Assembly: GCA_027574665.1 (NCBI GenBank)
Contig: CM050652.1
Span: 34,429,631-34,493,630, forward strand
Length of the DNA: 64,000 bases
Source: Rhynochetos jubatus
Lineage: Eukaryota; Chordata; Aves; Eurypygiformes; Rhynochetidae
Direction of reading: 5' to 3'
Shown: in pieces, positions 38,993-53,289 of the stretch
How the letters are laid out: each line of letters begins with the position of its first letter
How positions within the stretch are numbered: the stretch's first letter is position 1
Position numbers and translations under genes: made by a program
The notes under the pieces: generated by a model
The model's input: only the letters and a program-made list of their open reading frames with translations
Database searches by the model: none
Told to the model about the DNA's origin: nothing

Positions 38993-41900
38993 CAAAAATT
39001 TATTGGATGGACAGCTAGAAAATGATTTCAGGTTTTTTCAAGACTGTCTGTTTTCATGTTATTATTTAAGACATATGTTAAATGACATATTGATAAAAAT
39101 AAATGTTAAAAATATTCAAACTAAATGACTGACAACAGAGGCATCAGTTCCCACAAAATTTTCTTGCCCTGCAGTATACCATAACGTTATAAAAGATAAC
39201 TAAACCTATCACTCAGTGAAATAAAAGGAGGCAGGTCAATGTAAAGATTTATGGGGTTTTTCCAGAAGACATGCATTACATAGAGATGTGTCTGCACCAG
39301 CTTGTAAATGCTCACATAGCACTGCCTCATTGACATATACTTAAGGATTTATCTGCTTTATTTGCACAGGTAAAAATTACATATTTTGTAATGGAATACC
39401 ACACTCACTGATATGTATACACAGGATGAGGAATCATTATATTTATATTTTTATCTAACAGGTTATGCTGGACCAGATACTTAGAGTTTTGGTTTATATT
39501 TTTTTATTTGGTAAGCAAAGATGAACCAGAGTGATAAATGTAGTTGTGTACTGACCTCAGATAGGTGGTATAGATATGACAGAGGATCATTGTTTTCTGT
39601 TTCTGCCTGATTACAGCCACCAGGTCAAGTCCCTCTGCACTTCTCAGTGCACTGTTGTTTTATATGAATAGAATGTTTTATAATAATTTAATTATTTTAG
39701 GATACTTATTCAAAGGTAATTCTCTCATACAGTGCCCTAGCATCATTGGCAGGTGTCTGTGGGTATAATAGCCAAAAAAGGGCTTTTGCTGCTATTCTAA
39801 GCAGTTACAGCAGTCAACAACTTCACCAAATAAACAAATAATTAGAAAGGATTCAAACCTAAGGAAGTCAGAATGCCAGTGAAGTTATTTTTTAAGTGCA
39901 AAATGCTAACCTTTAGACTTCTATATTCAAGTTTCTAGGTTTAAGTTGGATATCTGAGACTAGCCTAAATTTAGGCACACCTAGGTAGATACATCCAGAC
40001 CGTGCAAGTTTTGCTCTTCACTGAAGAGGAATAAGGAGTTACTTTCATAGAAGAAAATTTAGGTGGCCTCTGGGAAAACTACTAATTGAAAACCTGAAAT
40101 AAAAGTCATCAAAATTAACAAAACATATTGAGAAACACAGCCAAAGCCAAAGATACATAAACAATGAATAATGAGGAGTTTCTACAAAATATTGTTCCAT
40201 TTGTCAAAAACATGCCTGCAAACAGAAAAGATGGACTACATAAAACCTAGAAAGGAAACAGGCATACTTGTCATAGAAATCTTCACTTAATGCACTTGGT
40301 AGAAATGTTTACATATTCTTAAAAAACACCAAGTATATAGTTTAGCAAAGTGAGCAGTGTCATGCAGTTTGAAAAGCAGAGAACATAGAAGGAGGTGGAA
40401 ACTTTGCATGGCAACACAGAGTGTTTCTCTGGATAGTGGAAACATTTATGCAATCTGTTTCTTCCCAATGGGGAAATACTTTGCCATTCTGGAATATTTA
40501 ACTATTTTTTTACTTTCTTAAGGACAAAGACCTCAGAGTGGGACAATCAGTATCAATCAATGCAAGCGGGTGATGATTCTCAAAAACAAACAAAAGAATA
40601 ATCTCAGACTTCTACTATACTTACTTCTAAAGTTCTAAGAAAGGTTCCTATCACCCTACAGACTTCTCCTGCAACCCAACAGATCACTCTGCCCAGTGCA
40701 TGAGGGTTGAAGAGTCTTTTTAAGCTGAAGAGGATATTGTGCTTGGTTCTTCCAGAAAAGAAAGTAGTATGTTACTAAGCTGTAGTCCCTCAAGGGTGTA
40801 GGTGCAACCAGCAGAACCCTTTAATAAGGTTCCTATATCTTTCAGAGATTTGTGATTCCTTGTATACTTTTGTGTTGTCCATTTTAGATAGATGCCCAGA
40901 GTGGTGAGTATGAAAGACCATTTTAATGCACAGTTGTTCCTGTTAACTATTTTTAAAGTATAGACAACTAATTCAGGGAACTGGCTTTTACTGTGTTAAC
41001 CAGACAGATGCAAGACAGGGTTTCATTGAATAGGGTTGCAAGAGGAGAAAGAGAAGAAGGGTGCTTCTCCTGAACATTGTGTCCTTTAATTACTTAAGGG
41101 AAATATATTTTCACAGTTAAGAAAGCTATAATTTTCTTCCTACCTGATGCTGAGCAAGATGTACATCTTTAAGTATATTTTCAGACCTGAAGGGGTATCT
41201 TTATCTTTTGCCTTCTGATGATTAACACATGGTCTAAAGCTTCTGTTGTTATTGGCACTTATCCTCTGTTGAATGAGGACCAGCATACTCTGCCATATAG
41301 CCTCCATAAATTCCTTTCCACACATCCTTTAGAAAGTATGATCACTCTTAAGATATGCTAAAACACTGTAAAGGTAGCTTAGGTCTCTCAGTTCATTGCT
41401 AAGGTTTGGAAAATCTTGTACTGATAGGTTTGAGGAAAATACTTACAAGAATAAAACTGAGACAAATAATTAATTGAATTTTTAATTTTATTCCAAGTCA
41501 ATAAGTTAAAAAAACCCACCAACACCACCACTAAAAAAATAGGAAGAAAACTCCAGCCCCAAACCCCCAAAACAAAACAAAGAAAAGCCATACAACCGTG
41601 GAGTAGCTGCACATCATCAGCTATGAACCTAGCTAAATTTTTGGAAGGGAATTTTCTGAGAGTTGGACTCTCCCATAAAGGAAAGATTTTTAAATGGAAA
41701 ATCTTAAGACTTGAATGTGAGATAAAAATCATCAGAACCAGACATTCTTCATTGACCTGATGTAACCTTTTACCCTTTCTTTTGCTGATTAGATCAAAAG
41801 TTGAGTAATTGCAAAAAAAAAAAAAAAAAAAAAAGTGAGAAAAAACATCCTTCTTTATTATGTAGTATAGATAGTCACTTTAGCTGAGTAATAATAAAAA

Positions 41901-43642
41901 ATAAAAATCCCTGCAGATCACTTGCTTGATATTCTAATATATATTTGATCATAATAGAAATTGAAATCACCAGAGACACTGTCATCCTTAGCTTTTTTTC
42001 CTAACTCATTTATGGGTAAAACCTCTAAGAGAGAGAGAGAGATATGTTCATTATGACTTTGAAACCAAGGAAGAAACAACACACTGTCTGAAAACTTGTC
42101 ATGTTCAAAAATAGCGCCAACATTAGCTAGAATCTCAAACTGGTTCAAATCATCCACTCTGGTCCTACCCAGCACCTGGAGCACTGTAAAGAATAAGTAT
42201 GCAGAGTTGCATTTATGAAACAAGCAGTTTCTCTTAATAGATATCATAAAAAAGAAGGGGGGAAAGTGATTAAGTTAGCCTTGTTCAACACATTTTGATT
42301 GTTAGCATCGTTCAACACACTACTGGTTTTTATCTTTCACACGTTACCTTCCTTGAGAGAAGCATTTTTTTATAAATGGTCCTGTTACTTTAATAGTCTC
42401 CATTTACATTCTGAATTTTTATTGTGTCAGTTATGTGATCCCACTTAAATGGTGAAATCTGTGGGCCTCATGGCTATTTTAATGTGATGCCTTTCATGTC
42501 ATAATTGAGAGGAGTCTCCGAAGAATAAAATAAATGCTTTCAGAGGAATCTCAAGCTCTCAACAGACATCAGCTAAAATGTTAAGAGTGCCTCAAAGTCC
42601 CTCTGGTACTATATTTTCTAACCATGAAAGAAATGTCATTATTGTACATTCTCAGCCTTTGTCTGAAAATCTTGTACCAGTTCCCTTGAGCGTCAGTTCA
42701 GTTAATTAATTCTAATAATTTCCTCTCTAATCTCTAAAACATTTTCATATTTAAGACAATAAATGAGACACTTAAGGGGCTCATTCGTTGTTGGTCATTA
42801 ATATGCCATGGAATTAAAAGAATTATTGCTGGCCTTCAGTGACAAGAATAATTTTCATATGGTTTGGACCCATACAAGGTTAAAATTATGACCTCTCTGT
42901 GCTCAAGCAAATGAATATAATGAAATCCTTTGAATAGGACTTGCCACTCCTTTGCCTTTCTTGATATCTAATTTGATACTTAACCACATGATTTATGCCA
43001 ATTTTGGGATCATATTATTTAATGATAACTTTAAAATTTGTAATTAATTTAACAGTGGATTGATTGCATTTTTCTTGAACCAGTGCATAAGGTTAATGCA
43101 ATAGGAGTCTGATGAGTATGGTAACTTTGACAGTAATTGGTTATTATGTTACATGTTAAGATAAGGAGTCAGCAGTTGAGAATCCCCATGAGATCTGCAG
43201 GAGACAGAGCTGTGTGTTTGCAAACCTCTATTCCTTCCTTCAAATACTTGGTTTAAATTCATAACAGAGTTATTTTTGACCTTCAGGGTGATGTTTCATA
43301 AGGCTTATTTCTAACTAACGTACACGATCAGATTATAGCAGCACAGCAAAATAATTCTCTCATAGGAAGATCAACAAAGCAATCACAGATTTCCTTTTTG
43401 TGCTCAAATGTAGTACTTTGGTGCAACTGCCAAAATAATGTCACCACCACAGAAAGCTATGTTTCTTGACAGTATTTGATGTTCAGATTAAAAAGCTTAC
43501 ACTAAAGCCCAAAATATATTAATATTTTTTCCATAATTTTGAATTTTATTATTCATAATTATAAAAAAAATGAAGAAATAATTTGCAACTATTCAGTTGC
43601 AGTGGTCACCTTCTATCAAAGACTAAATTTGAGGACACAGAA
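38993..43642. other. AT-rich non-coding DNA; candidate conserved block
   Basis: It contains A/C-rich low complexity at about 41505-41580, a run of 22 A at 41813-41834 and a short (GA)n near 42028-42042. The part at about 42400-43170 is free of simple repeats, mixed in composition and dotted with TAAT-type words (for example TTAATTAATTCTAATAATTT near 42704-42723). That is how vertebrate conserved non-coding elements often look, but conservation cannot be seen from one sequence. No coding region is supported. Confidence 0.45.
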
Positions 43643-44623
43643 TGTCCACCAAAGCCACTCTATCACTCCTGTCCTCAACCGGGTAAGGGGAGAGAAAATA
43701 TGACTAAAAACTTGTGGGTTGAGATCAGGACAGGGAGAGATCATTCAGCAATTACTATCACTAGCAAAACAGACTCAGCGTGGAAAAAAAAAGCAAGTAA
43801 ATCAGAGTAAAAGACAACTAAACACAAATCTTAAAACATCTTCACCCCCACCCTTCCCAGGCTCAACTTCCCTCCCATTGACTCTACCACTTCCCCCTGA
43901 GCTGCATCACAGGGGGACAGGGAATGGGGGTTGTGGTCAGGACATCACACATTGTCTCTGCTGCTTCTTCCTCCTCAGAGGGAGGACTAGTCTCACTCTG
44001 CCCCTGATCCAGGGTGGGGTCCCTCCCATGAAAGACAGTCCTCCATGGACTTCAGCAACGTGAGTTCTCCCATGGGCTGCAGTTCTTCACAAACTGCTCC
44101 ATCGTGGGTCACAAGTCCTGCCAGCAAACCTGCTCCAGCCTGGGTTCCTCTCTCCATGGGTCCTCAGGTCCTGCCTGGAACCTGTTCCAGTGTGGGCTTT
44201 CCACGGGGTCACAGCCTCCTTCAGTCATCCCCCCAGCTCCGGCGTAGGGGCTGCAGGGCCACAGCTGGTCTCACCATGGTCTGCACCACAGGATGCCAGG
44301 GAATCTCTGCTCTGGTGCCTGGAGCACCTCCTTCCTCTCCTTCTCCACTGACCTGGGGGTCTTCAGGGTTGTTCCTCTCACATATTGCTCTGTCTCTCTC
44401 TGCTGCAAATTCTGCTCTTCAGTATTTTTCCCCCTTCTCAAATATGTGATCCCAGGTGTGCTACAACCGTTGCTGATGGATTCAGCCTTGGCCAGCAATG
44501 AGTCCATCTTGGAACCATCTGTAATTGGCTCTATCAGATATAGGGGAAGCTTCTAACAGCTTCTCACGGAAGTCACCCCTGTACCTCCCCACTGCCAAAA
44601 CCTTGCCACATAAACCCAATACA
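43643..44623 (-). mobile_element. ERV LTR, nearly full length, probably solo
   Basis: An avian endogenous retrovirus LTR of about 1 kb in minus orientation. Its 5' end on the minus strand is at 44623 (reverse complement TGTATTGGGTTTATG). Its other end is near 43643, where the plus strand reads TGTCCACCAAAGCC. Inside is a GC-rich tandem-like section with repeated 'ctccagcctggg' or 'ctccatcgtggg' and 'cacggggtcac'-type phrases, then a 'caccatggtctgcaccaca' phrase and a 'cttctaacagcttctcac' segment near the 5' end. It is in the same family as the fragment at 1-429. No internal viral region flanks either end, so it is most likely a solo LTR left by recombination. I could not identify a clean target-site duplication. 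It is an old, degraded copy, assigned to an ERVL-like family from memory. Confidence 0.8.
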
Positions 44624-47600
44624 GTTCATTGTATGAATAACTCATACCTATTGATAATTTTATGTAAAGTGTCAGCACATAGTTTAAGAAATATATTTGA
44701 GAATACAAAATATTGAGAAGATAATAGATAATATTGTTGAATCAAGTATGTTATTCCAGACTCCTTTCATTTAGTTTACCTTTGAAGCCCAGTCATTAGA
44801 AAGCTTTTACAGCTTATGAATTGATTTACTACACTCACTGAGCTCTTTAAAGATAGAACCACTTAAAAGTATGCATGAAATAAATCTGTGTGCAGAATAT
44901 ATATTTGTATTTAGATGGTTATATGAGCATAATTTATCACATCTAAACTCTTACCATTCCAAAGATAAAATGAAGAAGTTCTCTTCCAAATTTCTGAAAT
45001 ATTCATAGATAAGCTGGTTAGGTCATCACAATATGGAAAAACATTGAAACCCTGGTTCAAATGCAGTGGAAATTAGCAGAAGTTTCTGAAAAGGAGTGAC
45101 ACCAAATACATTGTCACAAGGGACAAGCCCCTGAGAAAAGTCTGCAGTCAGGTCAATAAAAATTAAAGGAAAGGGTGTATGAAAATATTGCGTGGCATGT
45201 ATCTCAAAGCACATCTTCTGAAGGTCATGTTTTCATGAATTAGATTAGGCACTGTCAGTTATTTCAATTTCTGAGGCATAGCATCAGTCACATTGTGTTA
45301 GACAATGTGATACAAAATGACTTGACATGATGCACTGGAATACATGGCACTTCAACTGAGAAATTTAGAAATAGTATTTGGGCATTTTCCACCTGTCTGA
45401 ACTACCAAACACCTAAACATGATTGCTAGTCTTTGCTTAAAGTTGGTCCCAAGTTTTTGAATATTGGGTACAGGAAATTTGGACTGATTTTTATTGTTAG
45501 AGCTATGTGAGGAAAATTGCATGCTATCTGGTTGGAACAGTGCTTTCCTGTTAGCCAAAACCTTCTGTGCTCCATTCTACTAGTATCCAATTGCACCACA
45601 AAATTATAAATATACTTAAGATTAGGGGCTTAAGTACCTATTTGGATTTTTTTCTGTGACTGAATACTGAATGCTGGTGAGCACATGTAAAAGTGGGAAG
45701 GGGAATTTTAATTTCCCTGGAATAGAAATCTCAACATGGTTGAAGGTAAAAGCCATGTTCAATTCTTTTAGAAACATCCCCAATTGGATATGAACTCACT
45801 GCTTGCTTCTGTCATGAGCACCTGGAATGAAATGAATAAATGCATTATTACTCTGAAACACTGAAAGAAAAGAAAAATTTATATATCTATATTGAAAAAA
45901 ATCAATCTAGAGGGGGACTCTCTGCCAGTTTCTCATGTACATACATAGAATCATAAACATAAATGTAATATATGACCAATCTATCCTGACCATGATGCAG
46001 TATCCAATAAGGGAATCTAAATTAAGAAGTTATATTATATATAATATATAGTTCAAAAACTATCTCCTTATCTAAACAAATGTTCATACCATTTCTATCC
46101 CCAGGACAACTGAGAAAAATGTTTAAGTATTTAAAAAAACTTGCCCCCATTTTCAATAAAAGTTACACTCATATTATGACACTTTATTAAGTCTTGACAG
46201 TGTGATAGACATTTCCAACCTCTTGACTTCATGTTTGAAAATCCTAGCACCATTGAACAAAATGAAAACAAATTTAAAGAGCTATCTTAAGGACAAAAAG
46301 ACTTTATTAACCTACCTTAAAGTCTGCTATTGCTTTTCATTAGATCAAGATTATATTCTAAGTGCATAGATCTCTCACTGTGTTCCAGAATATTAATACT
46401 CTTGTGGAAGTAAGTGCATTTTTATCCTTAGATCTTATGCTTCCTACACTGTTACATTTTATTTCCTGGCTTATACCACATGCTTTTCTGTAAAGGCAAA
46501 AAGTAGAATTTGCAACCTCAGATGATAATTCCTGATCCAGAGGGCTGCAGCCAAAATATGGCAAACAAACAACTACTGCTGCTACTCATCAGTGTTTCTG
46601 AGGAACCTGTCATCATTAATTCTGTGATTGTAGATAGCAGATTATCACAAAGGATATTTTCCTTTCTCCTTTTCTGCCTCTGTTGGTTGATAATCTGTGG
46701 GATTTCTAAAACACTTGAATTTCTAAGATGGGTGCAAAAGTTAGTGCCACTGAGTTATCCTACACTGTCAAAATGAAACTGAATTTAGAATATCTGGGGT
46801 AAATATCTTGAAGAATACCCAAAATGTCCAGACTATTAAGCAGAGGACATTCTTTCAATGGGACAGTTAAAGTCCCCATTACTGGAATCATTTATTTTGT
46901 ACTCGATAGCATATACAAGAATACAGAAACAATTCTAAATGCTGGGGTGTGTGGGAGAGAGAAAGGGGCACTATTATAGATTTTTTTTCTGTCTCAAACT
47001 TATAATAGTTTTCTCATTTATGACTTATAGTAAATTAAAAAATTCAATTACACCAATGATGAAAAAAGTCCACCAAATTTTGAAAAGGATAAATTACATC
47101 TTCATAGTAACTCCCAGGATGCTTTTGTGGTTATATATTTTTGTGTGGTAAACTGAACTCAGTCTTTTCGGGCAAAATCTTAAAACTCTTTTTTGTTCCC
47201 TTTAGTGTATAGAGGTCAAACCATCAACTTTTGTACTCAGCAATCTATTTTATCTCACTGTTTTGTTTGCTGCCTTTACCATTTCCTGTTATGGTTTCTG
47301 CACCACAAGCACTTTGTCCTATGCAATCTTCCTTTTTTCCCCTAACATTTCAATATTAATCTTCCACAAGACATTTGACTAATTTTAAGGAAAGTGGACA
47401 GCTTCTGTTAAGGCTGAATGGAGAAGAGTAAAATTGTATGTTCATTCACCGATATTGGTAACAGGATCATAAATTCCATGGAGACAGTTGGTTTCAGACA
47501 AGAAACTGGAAGGGGTAAGAAAACCAGGTGAAACATAATCACTGAGTGCTGCTTTCATTCATCAGAAGACATATGGCTCAGTCCAGCCAGATGTTTACCA

Positions 47601-50600
47601 ATGGACACCAGAAGCAGCTGTCTGTCCCTCATCATCTGAAAGATTAGGTACTACAGCATTAGCTGTGGACCACAGAGGAGATGAGAAAAAGAGGAAAGTG
47701 TTTGTGAACAGAGAATTAGAGTCATCAAAGGAATTTAGGCACTGAGACCAAATGCAATTATCAACTATCTTGCCTCTATGACTCCAGAGCTGCATAGCTG
47801 TCCTCCCTACCTACCTGTGCTCCAAGAAAGCAAGCTGTTCCGTAGCTGGGTACTCACATGGGTGAGCAGTGAGGCCAAGTTAAATCATTTGGATTGATCC
47901 TTTTGGAACAGTTGTCTGAAATGGTCTCCTGCCTTTCCAGAGAATCAGACAGTCACTGGGATGCCCAAGATGTGCCTGAAGGAATTTTCTATTCATTTAT
48001 TGCCAATGTTCTGATTTGTATTTAAAAAGAAAAAAGTTAATTGAAATGGGAATGGAGCCTGACAAACATGTTGCTACACTAATCACCATTGTCCCAGCTT
48101 TGTGATTTCTAAATGACCCAACAACTTTTATCATATCTTTTAAGCAGAAAAGCAAGTTCTATTAAGAACCTAGCTTGAGATAAGAGGTCATAGCTGTGAA
48201 TAAAAACCTGGATACCTACTTTATTCTAGTCTAATTACTAAATCTCTAAATTATATCTCTAATTGCTGAAATTATGTGCTTTTTTATTAGTCCTTTTTTC
48301 TTTGGCTGCAATGAGAACCAGCATAGACTCTCATGCTACTATTATTTTGCCAAAAATACCAAATATTTCTGGTATAATGTAAACTAAGGAGGAAGAAGTA
48401 ATTATTTGCAATTCAGCGAATCAGAATAAACTTTTACAGGACAACAGAAAAGCAATCTTTAGCATAAGGTCTTTCTTCCATAACTGTCAACCTCTATTGT
48501 CCAATTGAGGATATTAAGTTCCTACCAATAGTTTCAAACATCTTTTTACAGTGAAAATGTTTACCCAATTTATGTGTATAAAATGGAGCATTTCCACTTA
48601 ATAAATATATTCTGTCTCATTTGGTGTCCTTTTCTCTTCTTATATTGACCATTGCTAACTAGTAAGTACTTACTAGAAGTAAACTTCTTTGACTACTGTT
48701 CGTGATGGCCTCTAGTAAATACCCAGGTCTAAGTGATAGAGAAAGAATTCTTATCCTCACCCTTGGAAATTCACCAACACTTTCAGTTTCTGTTCTGTGT
48801 CTCAATGATATTTTAATTTCTGGCATGTAAATCTAATTTTCTGCCTTTTCTTAAATTTCTGCTTTTTACATGAATTTTACTATCAAAAATCCATGTATAC
48901 AAGCTTTGTTACTGGATTACAGACATTTTTCCAACATTAGAATCATAATGTTATTTAATTCCATATTTAGGTTTATTATACTTCTAATTTTATGTACAAA
49001 TTCTTCTGTGTTTTGCCTCTCTAAACCCAATGCTTGTTTACCAAATTCTCTACATTCTCATTTACATTGTGCACTAGCCATGGCTTCCAAGGCTTCTTTT
49101 AATTCAAATAATATGCTGTTACCTCTTTCCTTCAATAGCTTTAAGCCCCCATGCTGATGCTCCTGTTTTTGTAAGTTCTGTAATAATAATATATACAACT
49201 GCTTACAGCAAGGCTGTTGAAATCAAAGATTCTAAGCTATTGTCTGAGAAATGTTTGCTATGTTCTTTGAAGAAGACAAAATTCTTTCCCCTACAACATT
49301 GGTATAAGTACCAAAAGAGGTCTCATATCACTCTGCTTCTTTGCTCTTCTTAAATAACACAAGCATCTCTGTGAAGGTCATTTGTTTTACCCCAAGCACA
49401 AAATGACTTTTTTGTTCCAGAGAGTTTTTTAATGATATCAGGTATTTTTGCTTGGGTCATTCATGCACATTACAAGCATTTTCTTTCAGATATCCAGCAG
49501 TATTACTGTCACATCATTTTGCTAATATGCAGAGAGCAGTACATTATTCTATTTCCTCAGTCTAAGACACAGACATCTAACCGTGATGAAGTCACCACTG
49601 TTACTTATTTCCCTCTTTCCTTCATTTTCTCCCTTTAAATATTCAGCTTGTGGTCAGTTGTACTCCTGACTTCATTGTATTCTTTTTTTAAAATTTATTT
49701 CACCATTTGCTTTCCAGAACAAAATAGGGTTTGTGAATATCAAGGTTAAATTACAACATATTTCTTTATTCTTCTTTTTTCCTAACTACTTGCTATAACA
49801 GTCAGCTGCCTTACATAATTTTCAATCTTTGTATCATTTCATGTAGCAGTTCATTGTGGATGTCTTCTAGGTCTTACCTTTTAAAGATTCCTTACAAGTA
49901 TCTGTACAACCTCATTAGCATTCTTTTGTCTTTTGTGATTTCACGTGCTATTCAAAGCACTGTATCTTTTCTTGCAAAGCAGAAAGCTCTTTACATTAAT
50001 TTCTGTGTTATCTTCACAGTCTGCATCCATAAATAGGAAATATATATACGTTTCATATAAAACTGTCTTACATTTTTCAATAGCAAACTTAACTGCTCCA
50101 GTGCTTTCTGCATATTAGAAAGCTGTTAGAAAAACAGTTTGGTAAGCCAAGATCTCCTGTAGTTGTAATCTACAACTCACTGTTAGATCATGTAGATATT
50201 ATACATGGAACAAGATTTGAAGGGAACTCCTGCCTCTCCAGATACATCTTTTGATGGCACCGTTGTAGGTTGCCATCAAGATATTCATATCCCATCACAT
50301 CACATATCTCTGCAACAGTTTGAATTCTGTAATCCCTAACTAAAACATTAAGTAGCTTAGTACCAGAAGGATATAGGAAAACGGGAATTTAATACCATCC
50401 CACCTACAGGAATATATTATCCCCAATAAATTCCTCCTTTCATTTCCCATTGACCAGCATTTTTTAAGTTCTATTCAGGTTGCAGTCTTTTGTGAATTCT
50501 CCGTTTAGATATGTAACTCCTTCTGGGCACTCCTCAGGTACCTTTTGCAAAAAAAAGCACGTTGAAGTCAAGCATCACAACACTTCTGTGCATTTACCTC

Positions 50601-53289
50601 ATAATAACTCTTCTTGATATACTGGAGTACGGACTGTACCATAAATTCTAGCCAAATGAAAACTCTTTGGAAGAGATAAATTGTGACAATTTTCCTTCTT
50701 GTAGGGAATATTACTAACCAGTATGTCAAAGGGTCCCGTATCATAACATATGGTCTTATTATCTGTACTACATGAACACACAGCATCTGTGTAACACTGA
50801 AGCATAATAGTGTGAGTTCTTAAGAAGATAAATAATGTCAAACTTTGTTTCTCTTGAGAAAATAAGTGATACCACGTTTGTCTTTGGAAAAGGGAATTTT
50901 GGATAAGCACAGGGTGAAGAGGACGACTGGAGAACTTAGTGACAAGGAAATGTAAGATGACTGTCAATTTGTTATCATTATTTTAAATTATTTGACTAAA
51001 TGTATATTTCATGATAGTGTGTTTCAGTCTTCATAGAAGCATATTCAGTTGTCCAAGGCTACTCATTTATTCAAGTTAAAAATGAGAACTTCTCAAAATA
51101 TTTATATCATTTAAGTAACTGTAAAGGGAGGAGATGATGTTGTACTTTCACGAGGATTAACTAACACTTCTCCAGTAATATTTATTTACATTCCTTCAGG
51201 GAGTCTTTAAAATTGACCCTGCTCTCATTAAACAAAGCAATAGATCGGAGAAATAAGTTTTATGATGGCACCACAGCAGTACACTCAACATTCTGTGAAT
51301 ATATTATTTTTCTTGCAAAACAGTTATTCCATTAATTTCCTTCAGTAACAGGGAACAGAATCCATTGTGTCTGGAGGATAAGGGTGGAAATGGAGGACAA
51401 ATACTCATAAATACTGAACTATGTTGTGTATTTATGAATGAGGAAGCATAATATACATTTATAAATATAATTTTAGATATAGTTCTATTACACATAAAAA
51501 GCACCTGATAGGTTTGAGAATAAAGCTCAAGATTAAATGGCAAACATAGCTCTTGGCAAAGTACAAAGTGAAATGTTAACAATACACGTAGAGTAAGGTA
51601 AAATAACTCTGGTCTGAGATCTGTGACCCATCCTGAGAATTTATGTGATGATTCATTTCTCAAGAACAAGGGTAGTGGCCAGTTCTAGAACATCAGTCTT
51701 TACAAACAGTGGTATACAGCAGTGTGCAGATACCACAACACTTCCTTTCATGACCAGCTGAAAATAAACATAATATCACATATACGGTAAAGTGGAATGT
51801 CAGTGAAGATTCACATTTTACTTAGAACTGTTGCAAGGATAGTCTTTCATCTATCATGAAACTAAGACTTGTCTCCAACTTCTGGTTAAGTAGATCTGAA
51901 GTGTACATTGAAGTGATCTGAGAGGACAGCATTGTGTTTTGATGTTTTAATCATTCTCTACGTGTGCAGTTGTAATAGAATTACATTTCTTCTACCATCT
52001 TGATCAAATTTAATGGCAGAAAGGATATGAGAGGGTATTTAAAGGCAGAGAGCAGTATAATTACACTGGCGTAGTACTGAAACAAAGCTGGTAAGCTTTT
52101 CTGAAGATGATCTTCCTTCCAGATGCATTAATATAACTTCATGATTCACTCTTCGCTCAGTGGATTTACTGGGTTAGGTCAACGCTAGTTTAGAGATCAC
52201 ACTGCAACAGCACAGTTTTCTGTCATGAATGTTTCAACTTTACCACTGCAGGAGCAAGTGATAGGATGAAAATATTAACAAAAGAAAACCTTTCTCTCTC
52301 ACCGTTCTGTGTTAAGCTAAGAGAGGGGAAAAAAATTGCTCTTTATATTTACAACTACTCTTATTAGAGCACCAACAGTTTTTAAAATCTCAGTCTTTCT
52401 CAGAAGCTGCTATAGTCTGAATATTTAATTTCAGCTTCTTGTTGTATTTTGAATGGAAAAAACAATGGACGCTCACCCCCAGTTTATTTTGAGATGGCAA
52501 CAGACAAGTTCACCCTTTTTTCAGGACCTCTGTTCATAATGCTTCTTTATAACATTCAAAGACATGAAATGAAATAATGATTTATAGTTGCCTTCAGAGA
52601 TAGTGCCCAAAAATGATACTCAAATCTGGATTCCTATCCACTATAGGACAATTATCCACTGTTGGACAATTCCTAAAATCTAGGTGTAAATTTAGCCTGA
52701 TAACCAATTCAGCATGGTTTTGCCATGTTGATTACAGTTCCCTATAGGGATTATGTGAATTAAAGCAAAAGAACATGTCCATTTACCTGATTTAATACAG
52801 TTAGCTCTGTCTATTTATGTGTTCTGACCTGGATTGAGACATACTTAAATTGTGGATTACCTAGTTCTCATCAGAAATATAACCCATCATATTGCTATGT
52901 TTTCAAATTATTGTAATCTTCTCTGCAGGTTCAAGAACCAGCCTAAAAATTCTATGCAAGTGGTAGAGAGGATTGCATACATCTACCTGGTGATGACCAG
53001 AGCCAAACAGACAAGTATAAAAATTTCTGAAGTCCAGATTCAAGTGGAACCTGAAGAGGACATTTCTGCACTAGAAGCGTCAATGTATGTGGAAAGAATA
53101 ATTGCACTAGAGGTGTGTGATAGTGTGGAGTATGTGAATATACATACATAGGAAACGTGATCCATGATGCTGTATGGGAACCTATATCATTGCTAATCCC
53201 TGAATTCCATTTGTTACATGCTTCCTTTGACAAACCTGTTAATATATTCCTGCCTTATGTTTACTATCATCTTTTACTCAAATCATTTA
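44624..53289. other. AT-rich non-coding DNA, no gene seen
   Basis: Apart from a perfect 18-base AT palindrome at 46031-46048 I recognise no repeat. Open frames of 122 codons (50599-50967, minus), 121 codons (51304-51669, minus) and 99 codons (52852-53151, plus) have no known domain and are treated as chance. Confidence 0.55.

Noticed and set aside
43719-44449. Two overlapping plus frames of 114 and 134 codons rich in Pro and Ser
   Set aside because: They lie wholly or mostly inside the GC-rich LTR on its antisense strand. The openness follows from composition.
1-44623. The two minus-oriented LTRs as the two ends of one provirus
   Set aside because: They are 43 kb apart, differ in sequence, and the DNA between them holds CR1s and unique sequence rather than viral genes.
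50599-51669. Minus frames of 122 and 121 codons
   Set aside because: No domain, no codon pattern and no splice context. They are consistent with chance open frames.
52852-53151. 99-codon plus frame with an acidic C-terminal half
   Set aside because: No recognisable domain. It lies next to the old LINE but on the other strand.
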